Below the pieces are notes generated by a model. It was not told the DNA's origin. It made no database searches and saw only the letters and a program-made list of their open reading frames with translations. Shown piece by piece: positions 6,896 to 16,139 of a stretch of 64,000 nucleotides of DNA (its first letter is position 1; the number at the start of each line of letters is the position of its first letter). The stretch spans positions 1-64,000 of the forward strand of contig PNAI01000042.1 of NCBI GenBank assembly GCA_003169835.1, written 5' to 3'. The DNA is from Hyphomicrobiales bacterium. Its GTDB lineage: Bacteria; Pseudomonadota; Alphaproteobacteria; Rhizobiales; Xanthobacteraceae. A program made the translations under genes and the position numbers.

Positions 6896-8715
6896 CCCAA
6901 CTCGGCGCCGGCGAGTTTTTCGCGCTCGGCCTCAAGCTCCAGCCATTGTTCCTCCGCAGCGGAGATCTTCTGCTGAATGGTCCCAAGCGCGGCGGTGACC
7001 TTCTCGAAGGCTGCGCGATCGCGCGCGTAGAATTGCGGATCGTCGAGCTTTGCATGCAGCGCATCGGCTTCGGCCTGGAGCGCAACGATGGTCTTTGGCA
7101 GGGTTTCAAGCGCGTGCTTATCCTTGAAACTCATCCGGCGCTTCGCGGGCTGCGGGTCTGCGACGACAGACGCGGATTTCATGGCGGCTTTCTGCGGTTC
7201 GGCTTCGCGGCGCTCGCGGGTCAGATCCGCGCCGCGCTGCTTGAGCATGTCGCTGTAACCGCCCGCGTATTCGATCCAGCGGCCGGTTCCCTCCGGCACA
7301 ATCACGCCACCCACGAGGCGATCGAGAAAATCGCGATCATGGCTGATGAGCAGGACCGTACCGGAATATTCGCCGAGCATGTCCTCGAGGACGTCCAGCG
7401 TTTCCATATCGAGATCGTTGGTCGGCTCGTCGAGAACCAGCAGGTTTGACGGCTTGGCGAGCGCCTGCGCCAGCATCAGGCGGCCGCGTTCGCCGCCCGA
7501 CAGTTTGCCGAGCGGTGTGCGGGCCTGTTCGCTGGTGAACAGAAAATCCTTCATGTAGCTGACGACATGCTTAGGCTTGCCGTTGACCATCACGGTGTCG
7601 CCGCTTCGTCCGGTCAGCGCTTCGACGACGGTCATATTGGGATCGAGACTGTCGCGATGTTGATTGAGTGTCGCAACGGCAAGATTTGATCCGAGTTGCA
7701 CCGTGCCGCTGTCCGGCGGCAACATGCCGGTCAGAAGGCCGATCAGCGTGGTCTTGCCGCTGCCATTTGGCCCGACGATGCCGATGAGGTCGCCGCGCTG
7801 GATGCGGATCGAGAAGTCTCGTACGATCTGGCGACCGCCGAAGCTCTTGCCGATCCCCCTGGCCTCTATGACCTGCGCGCCGGACGGTGCGGCCGATCCT
7901 GCGTTGATGGTGGCGTTGCCGGCCGCAGCTTGGTGGGTGCGGCGCTGTTCTCGCAGCGTCTGCAACTTTGCGACCCGTCGAATGTTGCGCTTGCGTCTGC
8001 CGGTGACGCCATAGCGCATCCAATGTTCCTCGGCGACGATCTGGCGGTCGAGCTTGTGCTGATCGCGTTCCTCTTCCGCGAGCACCGCATCGCGCCATTC
8101 CTCGAAATGGGAAAATCCGCGTTCGATGCGGCGCGTTTGTCCACGGTCGAGCCAGACCATGCTGCGCGACAGTGTCGACAGAAAGCGCCGGTCATGGCTG
8201 ACGATCACGAGCGCGGTGCGGCGCGAATCGAGGTCGCGCTCCAGCCATTCGATCGTCGTCAGGTCGAGATGATTGGTCGGCTCGTCGAGCAGCAGGATAT
8301 CGGGCGAGGGCGCCAGCACGCGCGCCAGCGAAGCGCGGCGCGCTTCGCCGCCCGAGATATGCGCCGGATTTTCATGCCCGGTGAGGCCGAGTTGCTCCAG
8401 CAGATAGCGCGCGGCATGGGGATCGTCGGTGGCCTTAAGGCCCGCCTCTACATAGCCGAGCGTGGACGCAAAGCCCGAGAAGTCCGGCTCCTGTGGCAGA
8501 TAGCGCACGAGCGCTCCGGGTTGCACGAAAATTGATCCACGATCCGGCTCGACCAGCCCGGCCGCGATTTTAAGCAACGTCGATTTGCCCGATCCGTTAC
8601 GCCCAACCAGCGACACGCGCTCGCCGGTGGAGACAGACAGCTCCGTCCCGGTGAGAAGCGGCGTGCCGCCGAAGGTGAGCGCAATGTCCTTGAGTTGCAG
8701 AAGAGGAGGAGCCAT
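6892..8715 (-). CDS. uup: ABC-F family ATPase, Uup-like
   Basis: This 607-residue soluble protein has two ATP-binding cassettes and no membrane domain. The first has Walker A GRNGSGKST, signature ISGGEARRASLA and Walker B LLLDEPTNHLD. The second has GPNGSGKTT, signature LSGGERGRL and LLVLDEPTNDLD. The charged interdomain linker is typical of ABC-F proteins. The C-terminal 80 residues (after MSFKDKHALETLP) form a coiled coil, as in the DNA-binding tail of E. coli Uup. Family members act on ribosomes or, for Uup, in limiting transposon excision. It stands alone and is convergent with the membrane-protein gene. Confidence 0.93.
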   Translation of the reverse strand: MAPPLLQLKDIALTFGGTPLLTGTELSVSTGERVSLVGRNGSGKSTLLKIAAGLVEPDRGSIFVQPGALVRYLPQEPDFSGFASTLGYVEAGLKATDDPHAARYLLEQLGLTGHENPAHISGGEARRASLARVLAPSPDILLLDEPTNHLDLTTIEWLERDLDSRRTALVIVSHDRRFLSTLSRSMVWLDRGQTRRIERGFSHFEEWRDAVLAEEERDQHKLDRQIVAEEHWMRYGVTGRRKRNIRRVAKLQTLREQRRTHQAAAGNATINAGSAAPSGAQVIEARGIGKSFGGRQIVRDFSIRIQRGDLIGIVGPNGSGKTTLIGLLTGMLPPDSGTVQLGSNLAVATLNQHRDSLDPNMTVVEALTGRSGDTVMVNGKPKHVVSYMKDFLFTSEQARTPLGKLSGGERGRLMLAQALAKPSNLLVLDEPTNDLDMETLDVLEDMLGEYSGTVLLISHDRDFLDRLVGGVIVPEGTGRWIEYAGGYSDMLKQRGADLTRERREAEPQKAAMKSASVVADPQPAKRRMSFKDKHALETLPKTIVALQAEADALHAKLDDPQFYARDRAAFEKVTAALGTIQQKISAAEEQWLELEAEREKLAGAELG

Positions 8716-8828
8716 GTCGATCCGGTACAGCCGGAAACGCCCGCCGTCAAAGACTTACATAAGGCAATGCCCGGCGCTTCTTGTGAGCGCGTGCGCGAGC
8801 GGGTCGTGTGTGATCGGCCTGCGCGCGA

Positions 8829-9197
8829 CTATTTCGCCAAGTTGCTGAGCATCTCGGCGCAGGCTTGTGCGACACCCGAGTTCGGCTCATCGCCTCCTGG
8901 CAATGTCGCCCAGCCGCCCTTGCTGATGTAGGTGCCCTTCTCCCACGAGTAGGAGATGGCATTGAGTTTTCCCGTGTTTGCTTCGACATCCTTCGAATGG
9001 CGAAATTTGTCGACGCAGATTGGCGCCAATGCCGCAACAACGGCTTTGTCCGTTTGCTGCCGCGCCATTTCGGCGGCTTTGCCGCCGGTGACCCAGCCGC
9101 CGAACGCGAATCCAACGAATGCGAGACCGGCAGCGCCGCCAATCGCGCCCCAGAAGATCGCTTCGATCTTCGGAGTCAATTTCATCGAGAATGTCAT
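8829..9197 (-). CDS. small single-pass membrane protein, unknown
   Basis: This 122-residue protein has one Gly/Ala-rich TM helix (about 13-36), followed by a soluble region with KAAEMARQQTDKAVVAALAP and two cysteines. No domain was recognised. ATG 9197 is preceded by AGAGGA at a good distance (reverse strand), which supports this start over the ATG four codons later. It lies upstream of uup on the same strand with a 113-bp gap and may or may not share its transcript. Confidence 0.75.
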   Translation of the reverse strand: MTFSMKLTPKIEAIFWGAIGGAAGLAFVGFAFGGWVTGGKAAEMARQQTDKAVVAALAPICVDKFRHSKDVEANTGKLNAISYSWEKGTYISKGGWATLPGGDEPNSGVAQACAEMLSNLAK

Positions 9198-9395
9198 GAT
9201 CTTGTCCTCTTGCCCAACGTGCTTCGGTGCGAGCGCTACGGCCAGCCCGCTCGCCTTGCGACGACAGCTCGATTGCCCTCAGTGTACGCCCTTCGGCCGA
9301 CGGGAGTCTGTTTAATATTGACCGCTTTCGGAGGACTCAGGGCGTCTTATGCCTAATACCGCCACAATAGCTTTCGAGATCAATGGCGTTTGAGA

Positions 9396-10283
9396 TCAAT
9401 TCTCTTGAGTCGGACTCGCGTGGCAGAGCGGACGCGATCCCGCATTTCGAATGAACGCGACGATCTGCGCCACGGCTTCATTGTCGCCGAACTTGGATTC
9501 GACCACTTCAAGACGCCGCTCCATGACGTCCTTGCCGAAAAACAACATCCGGTATGCGACCCGCAGCGTTCGAACCGTCTCAGTCGGAAACTTTCGCCGT
9601 TTCATGCCGACGAGATTGAGTCCTCGCAGCCGAGCGAACGGACCGGCGGCGAGTCCGAAGGGAATGACGTCGCCGCGCACGCCGGCGGCTCCGGCGATCA
9701 TGGCGTGCGAGCCGATGCGCGTGAATTGATGCGCGCCCGACAGCCCGCCCATGAAGACGTAGTCGCCGACAATGCAATGGCCGCCCAACGTCGCGCAATT
9801 GGCGAACACGGCGTCATGGCCGACATGACAATCATGCGCCACATGGCTGTTCGCCATGAAGAACCCGCGGTCGCCGACTTCCGTCAGGCCGCCGCCGTCC
9901 TCGGTGCCCGCATTGATCGTCACGTTATGGCGAATGTCACAGTCCGCCCCGATGATCAGCCGTGTCAGGGTGCCACGATAACTAAGTGATTGCGGCGGCC
10001 CGCCGAGCGAAGCAAAGGGATAGACGATTGTCCGTGCGCCAATCGTGGTTTGCCCGGCGACATGGACGTGCGCCACCAGCTTGCAGCCGTCTCCCACCAC
10101 GACATTACCGCCGACGATGCAATAGGGCCCAATGCTTGCACCCTTGCCGATCACGGCGCCGGGTTCGAGCAATGCCGTCGGATGAATCGCAGCGACTCCG
10201 GACCCTGACAAACCTGCTGATGGCGAGGAGACGCGTGCTTTGGCGGAGGAGGCACGTTCGCCCGACTCACGCGAAATAGGCAT
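9396..10283 (-). CDS. lpxA: UDP-N-acetylglucosamine acyltransferase
   Basis: This 295-residue LpxA is the first enzyme of lipid A synthesis and transfers a 3-hydroxyacyl chain from ACP to UDP-GlcNAc. The left-handed parallel beta-helix is visible as repeated hexapeptides (about 31-200). The catalytic His is His150 in NSHVAHDC, equivalent to E. coli His125, and the GLRGLN-type helical cap follows (here RLRGLNLVGMKRR). About 30 extra N-terminal residues precede the first hexapeptide (IHPTALLEPGA), so the true start may be internal. It is not in the usual lpxD-fabZ-lpxA-lpxB order but divergent from two lpxD genes, so it may be a second copy. Confidence 0.92.
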   Translation of the reverse strand: MPISRESGERASSAKARVSSPSAGLSGSGVAAIHPTALLEPGAVIGKGASIGPYCIVGGNVVVGDGCKLVAHVHVAGQTTIGARTIVYPFASLGGPPQSLSYRGTLTRLIIGADCDIRHNVTINAGTEDGGGLTEVGDRGFFMANSHVAHDCHVGHDAVFANCATLGGHCIVGDYVFMGGLSGAHQFTRIGSHAMIAGAAGVRGDVIPFGLAAGPFARLRGLNLVGMKRRKFPTETVRTLRVAYRMLFFGKDVMERRLEVVESKFGDNEAVAQIVAFIRNAGSRPLCHASPTQEN

Positions 10284-10514
10284 TACAGGGTCTCCTGTAG
10301 GATGTGGAACTCGACCACTTCATAGCGCACTACCAATAGAGTGCGAAAGGTCAGGCTCCCAAGGCCAAATATGCTCAAATGCATCGCAAATTCCCAGCCG
10401 GAATTCCGGCGAGCATCTCCATGGCGTAGGCATTTGACGCGAGTCGGACGGCACATTGGACTGGCGAGCCGACGCCCCCGCCGTGTATATTCGAGCAGCC
10501 TGTTAGCGGCTTTC

Positions 10515-10585
10515 GTCCAAAAATCCGTCCGAGAATTGGTCCAGAAATCGTGCAGGAATCCGTAGAGCTATCCGTACAGGTATCC
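10515..10585 (+). repeat. degenerate 12-bp tandem repeat upstream of lpxD
   Basis: Six consecutive units of 12, 12, 12, 11, 12 and 12 bp can be laid out: GTCCAAAAATCC, GTCCGAGAATTG, GTCCAGAAATCG, TGCAGGAATCC, GTAGAGCTATCC, GTACAGGTATCC. They end 14 bp before the first lpxD start codon, in the 316-bp gap between divergent lpxA and lpxD. That gap also holds the inverted repeat CGCACT-N8-AGTGCG at 10326-10345. Confidence 0.5.
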
Positions 10586-10599
10586 AGGCAACCTCTCCC

Positions 10600-11664
10600 A
10601 TGTTGATGAAAAATATCGCTGATGCGCTCTCCGCACGCCTCGTTGGCAACGGCACGATCGATATCACCCGTCTTGTTCATCCAAGTGCCGCTGAGCGGCC
10701 TTCTGATCTTGCGATCGCAATGACCGCCGACACCGCCGCGACCCTCAGCGAGACGAAGGCCCAAGCCGTTGTGGTTTCAGCCAAACGGGCATCCGCTGCG
10801 GATCGTTTCAAATCCGTCATCGTGATCGAGCAGGTGCGGACCGCGCTCGCGATCCTGACCAAGCTCTTCGACGCGGGTCCATCCAGGTTCGAAGGAATTC
10901 ATCCGACCGCGATTGTTGCGCTTGACGCGACATTGGGCGAGGGAGCAAGCGTCGGGCCCTACACCGTGATCGGCCCGCGCAGCCGCATCGGCGCGCGCAC
11001 ATCGATCCTCGCGAATGTCTCGATCGGCGGCGACGTCACGATTGGCGAGCACGGATTGATCCATTCCGGCGTTCGCATTGGCGATCGTGTCGAGATCGGT
11101 CACCGTGTGATCTTGCATTGCAATGCGGTCATAGGCTCCGATGGATTTAGCTTTGCGCCGGAACTTGGGCCCCGCATGCCTTATCCGCCCGACTTGTCGC
11201 TGCTGCGCGTGCACTCATTAGGCAACGTCATCATCGGCGACGACGTGGAGATCGGTGCGGCGAGCACCATCGACCGGTCGACTTTGGAAGCGACCCGCAT
11301 CGGCTCCGGCACGAAGATCGACAACCACGTTCACATCGGACACAACGTGACGATCGGCGAGAAATGCCTAATCGCAGGGATGGTGGGCATCGCCGGAAGC
11401 ACGAAAATCGGCGACCGTGTACGCATTGGCGGAGGCGCCGGAATTTCCGATCATTTGACGATTGGCACCGAAGCGATTGTCGGAGCAGGCTCGGGCGTCG
11501 GGTCCAACGTGGCTGAAAAGGTTTTTGTCGTCGGTTCACCGGCGATGCCCTACCACCGCATGGTCGATCAAGTGCTTTATCTCGGGCGGCAAAGGGCGCT
11601 GCACGGCAGGGTCGACGACCTCAGGTCGCGCCTCGAAGCGCTGGAGCGATCGTCCAAGACCTGA
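10600..11664 (+). CDS. lpxD: UDP-3-O-acylglucosamine N-acyltransferase, first paralog
   Basis: This 354-residue LpxD-type enzyme performs the third step of lipid A synthesis, N-acylation of UDP-3-O-acylglucosamine by hydroxyacyl-ACP. It has an N-terminal uridine-binding-like domain (about 1-98), hexapeptide beta-helix coils from GIHPTAIV (99-106) to about 310, and the catalytic motif VHIGHN with His248. A C-terminal helix follows. Relative to the second paralog it has a variant [14 protein letters not shown] insertion where LpxD normally has a glycine-rich loop, so its substrate may differ. Start choice: ATG 10600, with ATG 10606 as alternative. It precedes another lpxD on the same strand. 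Confidence 0.88.
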   Translation: MLMKNIADALSARLVGNGTIDITRLVHPSAAERPSDLAIAMTADTAATLSETKAQAVVVSAKRASAADRFKSVIVIEQVRTALAILTKLFDAGPSRFEGIHPTAIVALDATLGEGASVGPYTVIGPRSRIGARTSILANVSIGGDVTIGEHGLIHSGVRIGDRVEIGHRVILHCNAVIGSDGFSFAPELGPRMPYPPDLSLLRVHSLGNVIIGDDVEIGAASTIDRSTLEATRIGSGTKIDNHVHIGHNVTIGEKCLIAGMVGIAGSTKIGDRVRIGGGAGISDHLTIGTEAIVGAGSGVGSNVAEKVFVVGSPAMPYHRMVDQVLYLGRQRALHGRVDDLRSRLEALERSSKT

Positions 11665-11833
11665 GTCTGGCAAGACTGCGCGCCGCCATCGTAGGTCACT
11701 TTAACTTTTCAGCACGCCGAAGAACTTGGCGGCAAGAAGGGAAGCAAGATCGAAAATATGTATTCTCGCGCGGTTTTTCCAAGCGCGATCATGCTACACT
11801 GCGGCGCATCGTTCGTCATTTGAGTCAGGTCGT

Positions 11834-12904
11834 ATGACCGAGCCGCAATTCTACAAGCGCCCGTCGGGTCTGACCGTGGCGGAGATCGCAACACTCGTGA
11901 AGGCAGAGCCCGGTCCGGGGGCGCGCCTTGATCGCCGCATCACCAATATCGCGCCGATCGATCTGGCCGGCCCCTTCGACCTAACTTTTTTTGACAACTC
12001 CAAGTTCTCGGATGCCTTGGCCGTGACCCATGCCGGCGTGTGCCTGATTGGCGAGCGTTTCGCCGACTGTGCGCCGTCACACCTGACGGTGCTGCGTATG
12101 CGTGACCCGTATCGGGCGTTTGTCGCGGTGGCCGGTGCGTTGTTTCCGGATGCGCTGCGGCCGTCCTCGCTGTTCGAGGCGGCCGGGATTTCCGCCGGCG
12201 CAACGGTCCATCCGACAGCGCGGCTGGAGAACGGGGTCACGATCGATCCCGGCGCCGTGATTGGGCCGCGCGCTGAGATCGGCGCGGGCACTGTCATTGC
12301 TCCGAACGCCGTAATCGGTCCGGATGTACGCATTGGCCGCAATTGTTCGATCGGGGCAAGCGCGACCATTCTTTACGCCCTGATTGGCGACCGGGTTGTT
12401 TTGCACGCCGGATGCTGCATTGGGCAGGATGGGTTTGGCTACGTGCCGGGCCCGAAGGGGCAGGACAAGATCCCCCAATTGGGTCGCGTCATCATCCAGG
12501 ACGATGTCGAGATTGGAGCCAACTCGACCATCGATCGCGGTGGCACCCGCGACACAGTCATCGGCGAGGGGACGAAAATCGATAATTCCGTCCACATAGC
12601 CCACAATTGCACGATCGGCCGCCACTGCATCCTTGCCGGCCAAGTTGGACTGTCCGGCAGTGTGACCTTGAAGGACTTTGCCATGTTGGGAGGGCAGGTC
12701 GGCGTCTCCGATCACTTCACAATTGGAGCACGTGCACGCGTCGCTGCCAAAAGCGGCGTCATCTCCAACGTCCCCGCTGGCGAGAGCTGGGGTGGCTACC
12801 CGGCGATCCCGGTGCGCGAATGGCTTCGCAATTCCGTGATCGTTCGGAAGCTTGCGGAGCAGTCACGCGGTGGCAAGAAAGACGATTCGGGCGAGAGCGC
12901 TTGA
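11834..12904 (+). CDS. lpxD: UDP-3-O-acylglucosamine N-acyltransferase, second paralog
   Basis: This 356-residue protein is closer to textbook LpxD. Its N-terminal domain reads FYKRPSGLTVAEIATL and DLTFFDNSKF, hexapeptide coils run from about 123 to 315, and the active-site motif is VHIAHN (His257). FGYVPGPKGQDKIPQLG is typical of LpxD. The C-terminal helix is WLRNSVIVRKLAEQ. ATG 11834 is the start that fits the family N-terminus; the longer in-frame extension upstream is unlikely. It lies 169 bp after the first lpxD. Two lpxD genes in a row, facing an lpxA, suggest chain-length or backbone-specific lipid A variants. Confidence 0.92.
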   Translation: MTEPQFYKRPSGLTVAEIATLVKAEPGPGARLDRRITNIAPIDLAGPFDLTFFDNSKFSDALAVTHAGVCLIGERFADCAPSHLTVLRMRDPYRAFVAVAGALFPDALRPSSLFEAAGISAGATVHPTARLENGVTIDPGAVIGPRAEIGAGTVIAPNAVIGPDVRIGRNCSIGASATILYALIGDRVVLHAGCCIGQDGFGYVPGPKGQDKIPQLGRVIIQDDVEIGANSTIDRGGTRDTVIGEGTKIDNSVHIAHNCTIGRHCILAGQVGLSGSVTLKDFAMLGGQVGVSDHFTIGARARVAAKSGVISNVPAGESWGGYPAIPVREWLRNSVIVRKLAEQSRGGKKDDSGESA

Positions 12905-12949
12905 GGCGGTCGTTTGCCGGACCAGAAAGAAAAATTCTCCGGAATATAC

Positions 12950-12966
12950 TGCACAATTCTTGTGCA
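12950..12966. promoter_or_regulatory. NtrC-type binding site upstream of urtA
   Basis: The perfect palindrome TGCACA-ATTCT-TGTGCA contains GCAC-N7-GTGC, the geometry of enteric and rhizobial NtrC sites. It lies about 118 bp before the -24 element, the usual place for an enhancer-binding protein. A half-site TTTGGTGC at 13011-13018 may be a second, weaker site. Not tested experimentally. Confidence 0.6.
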
Positions 12967-13067
12967 GCTCCGATTCCTGCGGCCTATCGAGTAGGCAATA
13001 TCGTCAGGTCTTTGGTGCGCTGCGGTAATCTATTCACCGACTCAAACCCTTACGGCCGTTAAGGAGT

Positions 13068-13082
13068 TGGCACCCTTCTTGC
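13068..13082 (+). promoter_or_regulatory. sigma-54 (RpoN) promoter of urtA
   Basis: TGGCAC (13068-13073), five bases, then TTGC (13079-13082) matches the -24/-12 consensus with exact spacing. The expected start of transcription is near 13094, about 50 bp before the urtA ATG. With the upstream NtrC-like palindrome this points to nitrogen-limitation control of the urt-ure block. Confidence 0.75.
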
Positions 13083-13142
13083 GATTCCCAATGGGGCGTA
13101 CGGCATCCAGCCGAAGCGCACGCGTCAACAGAGGGCTTTGCA

Positions 13143-14456
13143 ATGTTCAATTCCACACTCGCGGTCGCCGAGCGACCGCTTTCCCGCCGGTGGCTTCTGA
13201 CTGCCGCGACGGGACTAGCTTTGGGGCTTGCGGCGGCGTTCCCGGCCAAGGCCCAGGACACCATCAAGGTCGGAATCCTGCACTCGCTTTCCGGCACCAT
13301 GGCGATCAGCGAGACCACGCTGAAGGACGTCATGCTGATGCTCATCGAAGAGCAGAACAAGAAAGGCGGTCTGCTTGGCAAGAAGCTCGAAGCGGTGGTG
13401 GTCGATCCGGCCTCCAATTGGCCGCTGTTCGCCGAGAAGGCCCGCGAGCTGATCTCCAAGGACAAGGTCGCCGCGGTGTTTGGCTGCTGGACGTCTGTGT
13501 CGCGTAAATCGGTTCTCCCGGTATTCAAGGAGCTCAACTCGATCCTGTTCTATCCGGTGCAGTACGAAGGCGAGGAGAGCGAGAAGAATGTGTTCTACAC
13601 GGGCGCGGCGCCGAACCAGCAGGCGATCCCGGCCGTCGACTATTTGATGAAGGAAGAGAAGGTCGTGCGCTGGGTGCTGGAAGGCACCGACTACGTCTAT
13701 CCGCGCACCACCAACAAGATTCTCGAAGCCTACCTCAAGGCCAAGGGCGTGAAGCCCGAAGACATCTCGATCAACTACACGCCGTTCGGCCATGCGGATT
13801 GGCAGACGCGCGTTGCCGCGATCAAGAAGTTCGGCTCCGAGGGTAAAAAGACCGCGGTCGTTTCCACCATCAATGGCGACGCCAACGTGCCCTTCTACAA
13901 GGAGCTCGGCAACCAGGGCCTCAAGGCCAAGGACATTCCGGTCGTCGCCTTCTCGGTCGGCGAAGAAGAGCTTGCCGGCATCGACACCAAGCCGCTGGTC
14001 GGCCATCTCGCCGCCTGGAACTACTTTCAGTCCATCGATACGCCGATCAACAAGGCCTTCATCGCAAAGTGGCAGGCCTTCACCAAGAACCCGAAGCGCG
14101 TCACCAATGATCCCATGGAGGCCCATGTGATCGGCTTCGCCATGTGGGTGAAAGCGGTGGAGGCGGTGAAAACGACTGACGCCACCAAGGTCATCGACGC
14201 ATTGCCCGGCATTACCGCGCCGAATCTTACCGGCGGCACGTCCACCATGCTGCCAAACCATCACATCACCAAGCCGGTATTCATCGGCGAAGTGCGTGCT
14301 GATGGCCAGTTCGACGTGGTTTGGAAGTCCCCCGGCCTCGTCCCGGGCGATGCATGGTCCAAGGAGCTGCCTGGCTCGAAAGACCTCATCGGCGACTGGA
14401 AAACCCTTAAATGCGGAAACTACAATACTGTGACTAAGAAATGCGGCGGTGCCTGA
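13143..14456 (+). CDS. urtA: urea ABC transporter substrate-binding protein
   Basis: This 437-residue periplasmic urea-binding protein is of the branched-chain amino-acid receptor (type I) class. The leader contains twin arginines (SRRWLLTAATGLALG), so export may be by Tat. The mature part starts near AQDTIKVGILHSLSGTMAIS. The family hallmarks VVDPASNWPLFAEKA, FGCWTSVSRKSVLPV and YPVQYEGEE are those of UrtA rather than LivJ. It is the first gene of the urt-ure block, behind a sigma-54 promoter. A 72-bp gap with a strong hairpin separates it from urtB, which would favour higher expression of this component. Confidence 0.97.
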   Translation: MFNSTLAVAERPLSRRWLLTAATGLALGLAAAFPAKAQDTIKVGILHSLSGTMAISETTLKDVMLMLIEEQNKKGGLLGKKLEAVVVDPASNWPLFAEKARELISKDKVAAVFGCWTSVSRKSVLPVFKELNSILFYPVQYEGEESEKNVFYTGAAPNQQAIPAVDYLMKEEKVVRWVLEGTDYVYPRTTNKILEAYLKAKGVKPEDISINYTPFGHADWQTRVAAIKKFGSEGKKTAVVSTINGDANVPFYKELGNQGLKAKDIPVVAFSVGEEELAGIDTKPLVGHLAAWNYFQSIDTPINKAFIAKWQAFTKNPKRVTNDPMEAHVIGFAMWVKAVEAVKTTDATKVIDALPGITAPNLTGGTSTMLPNHHITKPVFIGEVRADGQFDVVWKSPGLVPGDAWSKELPGSKDLIGDWKTLKCGNYNTVTKKCGGA

Positions 14457-14483
14457 TTCCACCACTGCGAACGTGCTAAAAAT

Positions 14484-14509
14484 GGGGGCGGCAGGTTACT
14501 GCTGCCTCC
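14484..14509 (+). other. stem-loop between urtA and urtB
   Basis: An 11-bp stem (GGGGGCGGCAG pairing with CTGCTGCCTCC, two G-U pairs) is closed by the loop GTTA, 27 bp after the urtA stop codon. No T-run follows, so it is more likely a 3'-end stabiliser or partial attenuator than a full terminator. It would set urtA above the permease genes. Confidence 0.5.
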
Positions 14510-14528
14510 ATCGTTATTAGGGTCCGAA

Positions 14529-16139
14529 ATGTCCGCCTTCCTCAAACGTTGTGCTGTGCTCTTGTTCGCCTTTGCCGTGTTGCTCCTCGGTAGCCAATTG
14601 GGGCAGGCCGCGAGTTATGAGGAGGCACTCGATAAGTTTGCCGCCGATAGCTATGCCGAGACCGAGGAAGCCATCGCGGCCATTGCCGCAAGCGGTCATC
14701 CCATGGCCGCTCAGGTGCTCGACGCCTTGCAAAATACGCGGCTGCTCTACGACCCGGCCTCGCGCAAGGTTTTCATCAAGGGTTCCTCTGTCTCGCTGCT
14801 CGATGCCGCCACAGGCCAGCCCCTCGCGGGCGCGCCCGCCGATGCGCAGCCCGTGCGCGTCAACAACCGGCTTCGGCGCGTGATCGATGCAGCTCTCGGC
14901 GGTTTGACTCTGCTTTCATCCGATCCGGTCAAGCGGCTCGGAGCGGCTCTGGCCGTGTTCAAGTCACGCGAATCCAATGCGCTTCCCGCGCTCAATGCCG
15001 CGCTGGCCAAGGAGACCGATCCGAAGATCAAGCGCGCGCTCACCGATGCGCGTGCGGCTGTCGTGCTCAATTTCGCTGAGGCATCGGAATCCGACAAGCT
15101 TTCGGCGGTCGTGGTCATCCGTGCCCGCGGCGATCAGGATGCGGTTGGTCTGCTGGCGGGGCTGCCGTCGGACACGCCGGCAGCCGTTTCCCGCGCAGCC
15201 CAGGATGCGGTTACCGCCATCCAAAGCCAGCTCGCTATGTGGACAACGGTGCAGAATGCCTGGTACGGGCTCTCCCTCGGCTCGGTGTTGCTGCTCGCCG
15301 CGATCGGTCTTGCCATCACCTTTGGCGTGATGGGTGTCATCAACATGGCGCACGGCGAAATGGTCATGCTCGGCGCCTATGTGACGTTCGTGGTGCAGGA
15401 AATATTCCGCGCCAAATTCCCCGCGCTCGAGGACTATTCTCTCGTGTTTGCGGTCCCACTGGCTTTTGTGTTCGCCGGACTGGTCGGCATTCTGATCGAG
15501 CAAGGCATCATCCGGTTTCTCTACGGACGGCCGCTGGAAACGCTGCTTGCGACCTGGGGCCTCTCGCTCATCTTGCAACAATCCGTGCGCACGGCCTTCG
15601 GGCCGACCAACAAGGAGGTCAGCAATCCCACTTGGATGAGCGGCGCCTTCGAGCTTGGCCAGATCACCATCACCTACAATCGGCTATGGATCATCTGCTT
15701 CACGCTCGCGGTGTTCGTAGCTCTGCTCGGGCTTCTGCGCTGGACAAGGCTCGGCCTTGAAATGCGTGCCGTGACGCAAAATCGCGCCATGGCGGCCTCG
15801 ATGGGCATCCGCACCGGCCGCGTCGATGCGCTCACCTTCGGACTTGGCTCCGGAATTGCGGGCATCGCCGGCGTCGCGCTTTCGCAGATCGACAACGTCA
15901 GCCCCAACCTCGGTCAGGGCTACATCATCGACAGCTTCATGGTGGTGGTGTTCGGCGGCGTCGGCAATCTTTGGGGCACGCTGGTTGGCGCGTTCACGCT
16001 CGGGATTGCGAATAAGTTTCTCGAACCGTTCGCAGGCGCCGTGCTCGGCAAGATCGCGATCCTCGTGCTCATCATCCTGTTCATTCAAAAGCGCCCGCGC
16101 GGATTGTTTGCCCTTAAAGGCAGAGCGATCGAATCATGA
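14529..16139 (+). CDS. urtB: urea ABC transporter permease UrtB
   Basis: This 536-residue permease has a signal peptide (about 1-28), then about 200 residues of periplasmic Ala-rich helices, the extra N-terminal region characteristic of UrtB. A LivH-type membrane domain follows from about 240. Recognisable segments are FGVMGVINMAHGEMVMLGAY, the EAA-like loop ending in GLRTGRVD-type sequence (here GIRTGRVDALTFG), and DSFMVVVFGGVGNLWGT. It pairs with UrtC to form the urea channel. The stop codon overlaps urtC by 4 bp. Confidence 0.97.
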   Translation: MSAFLKRCAVLLFAFAVLLLGSQLGQAASYEEALDKFAADSYAETEEAIAAIAASGHPMAAQVLDALQNTRLLYDPASRKVFIKGSSVSLLDAATGQPLAGAPADAQPVRVNNRLRRVIDAALGGLTLLSSDPVKRLGAALAVFKSRESNALPALNAALAKETDPKIKRALTDARAAVVLNFAEASESDKLSAVVVIRARGDQDAVGLLAGLPSDTPAAVSRAAQDAVTAIQSQLAMWTTVQNAWYGLSLGSVLLLAAIGLAITFGVMGVINMAHGEMVMLGAYVTFVVQEIFRAKFPALEDYSLVFAVPLAFVFAGLVGILIEQGIIRFLYGRPLETLLATWGLSLILQQSVRTAFGPTNKEVSNPTWMSGAFELGQITITYNRLWIICFTLAVFVALLGLLRWTRLGLEMRAVTQNRAMAASMGIRTGRVDALTFGLGSGIAGIAGVALSQIDNVSPNLGQGYIIDSFMVVVFGGVGNLWGTLVGAFTLGIANKFLEPFAGAVLGKIAILVLIILFIQKRPRGLFALKGRAIES

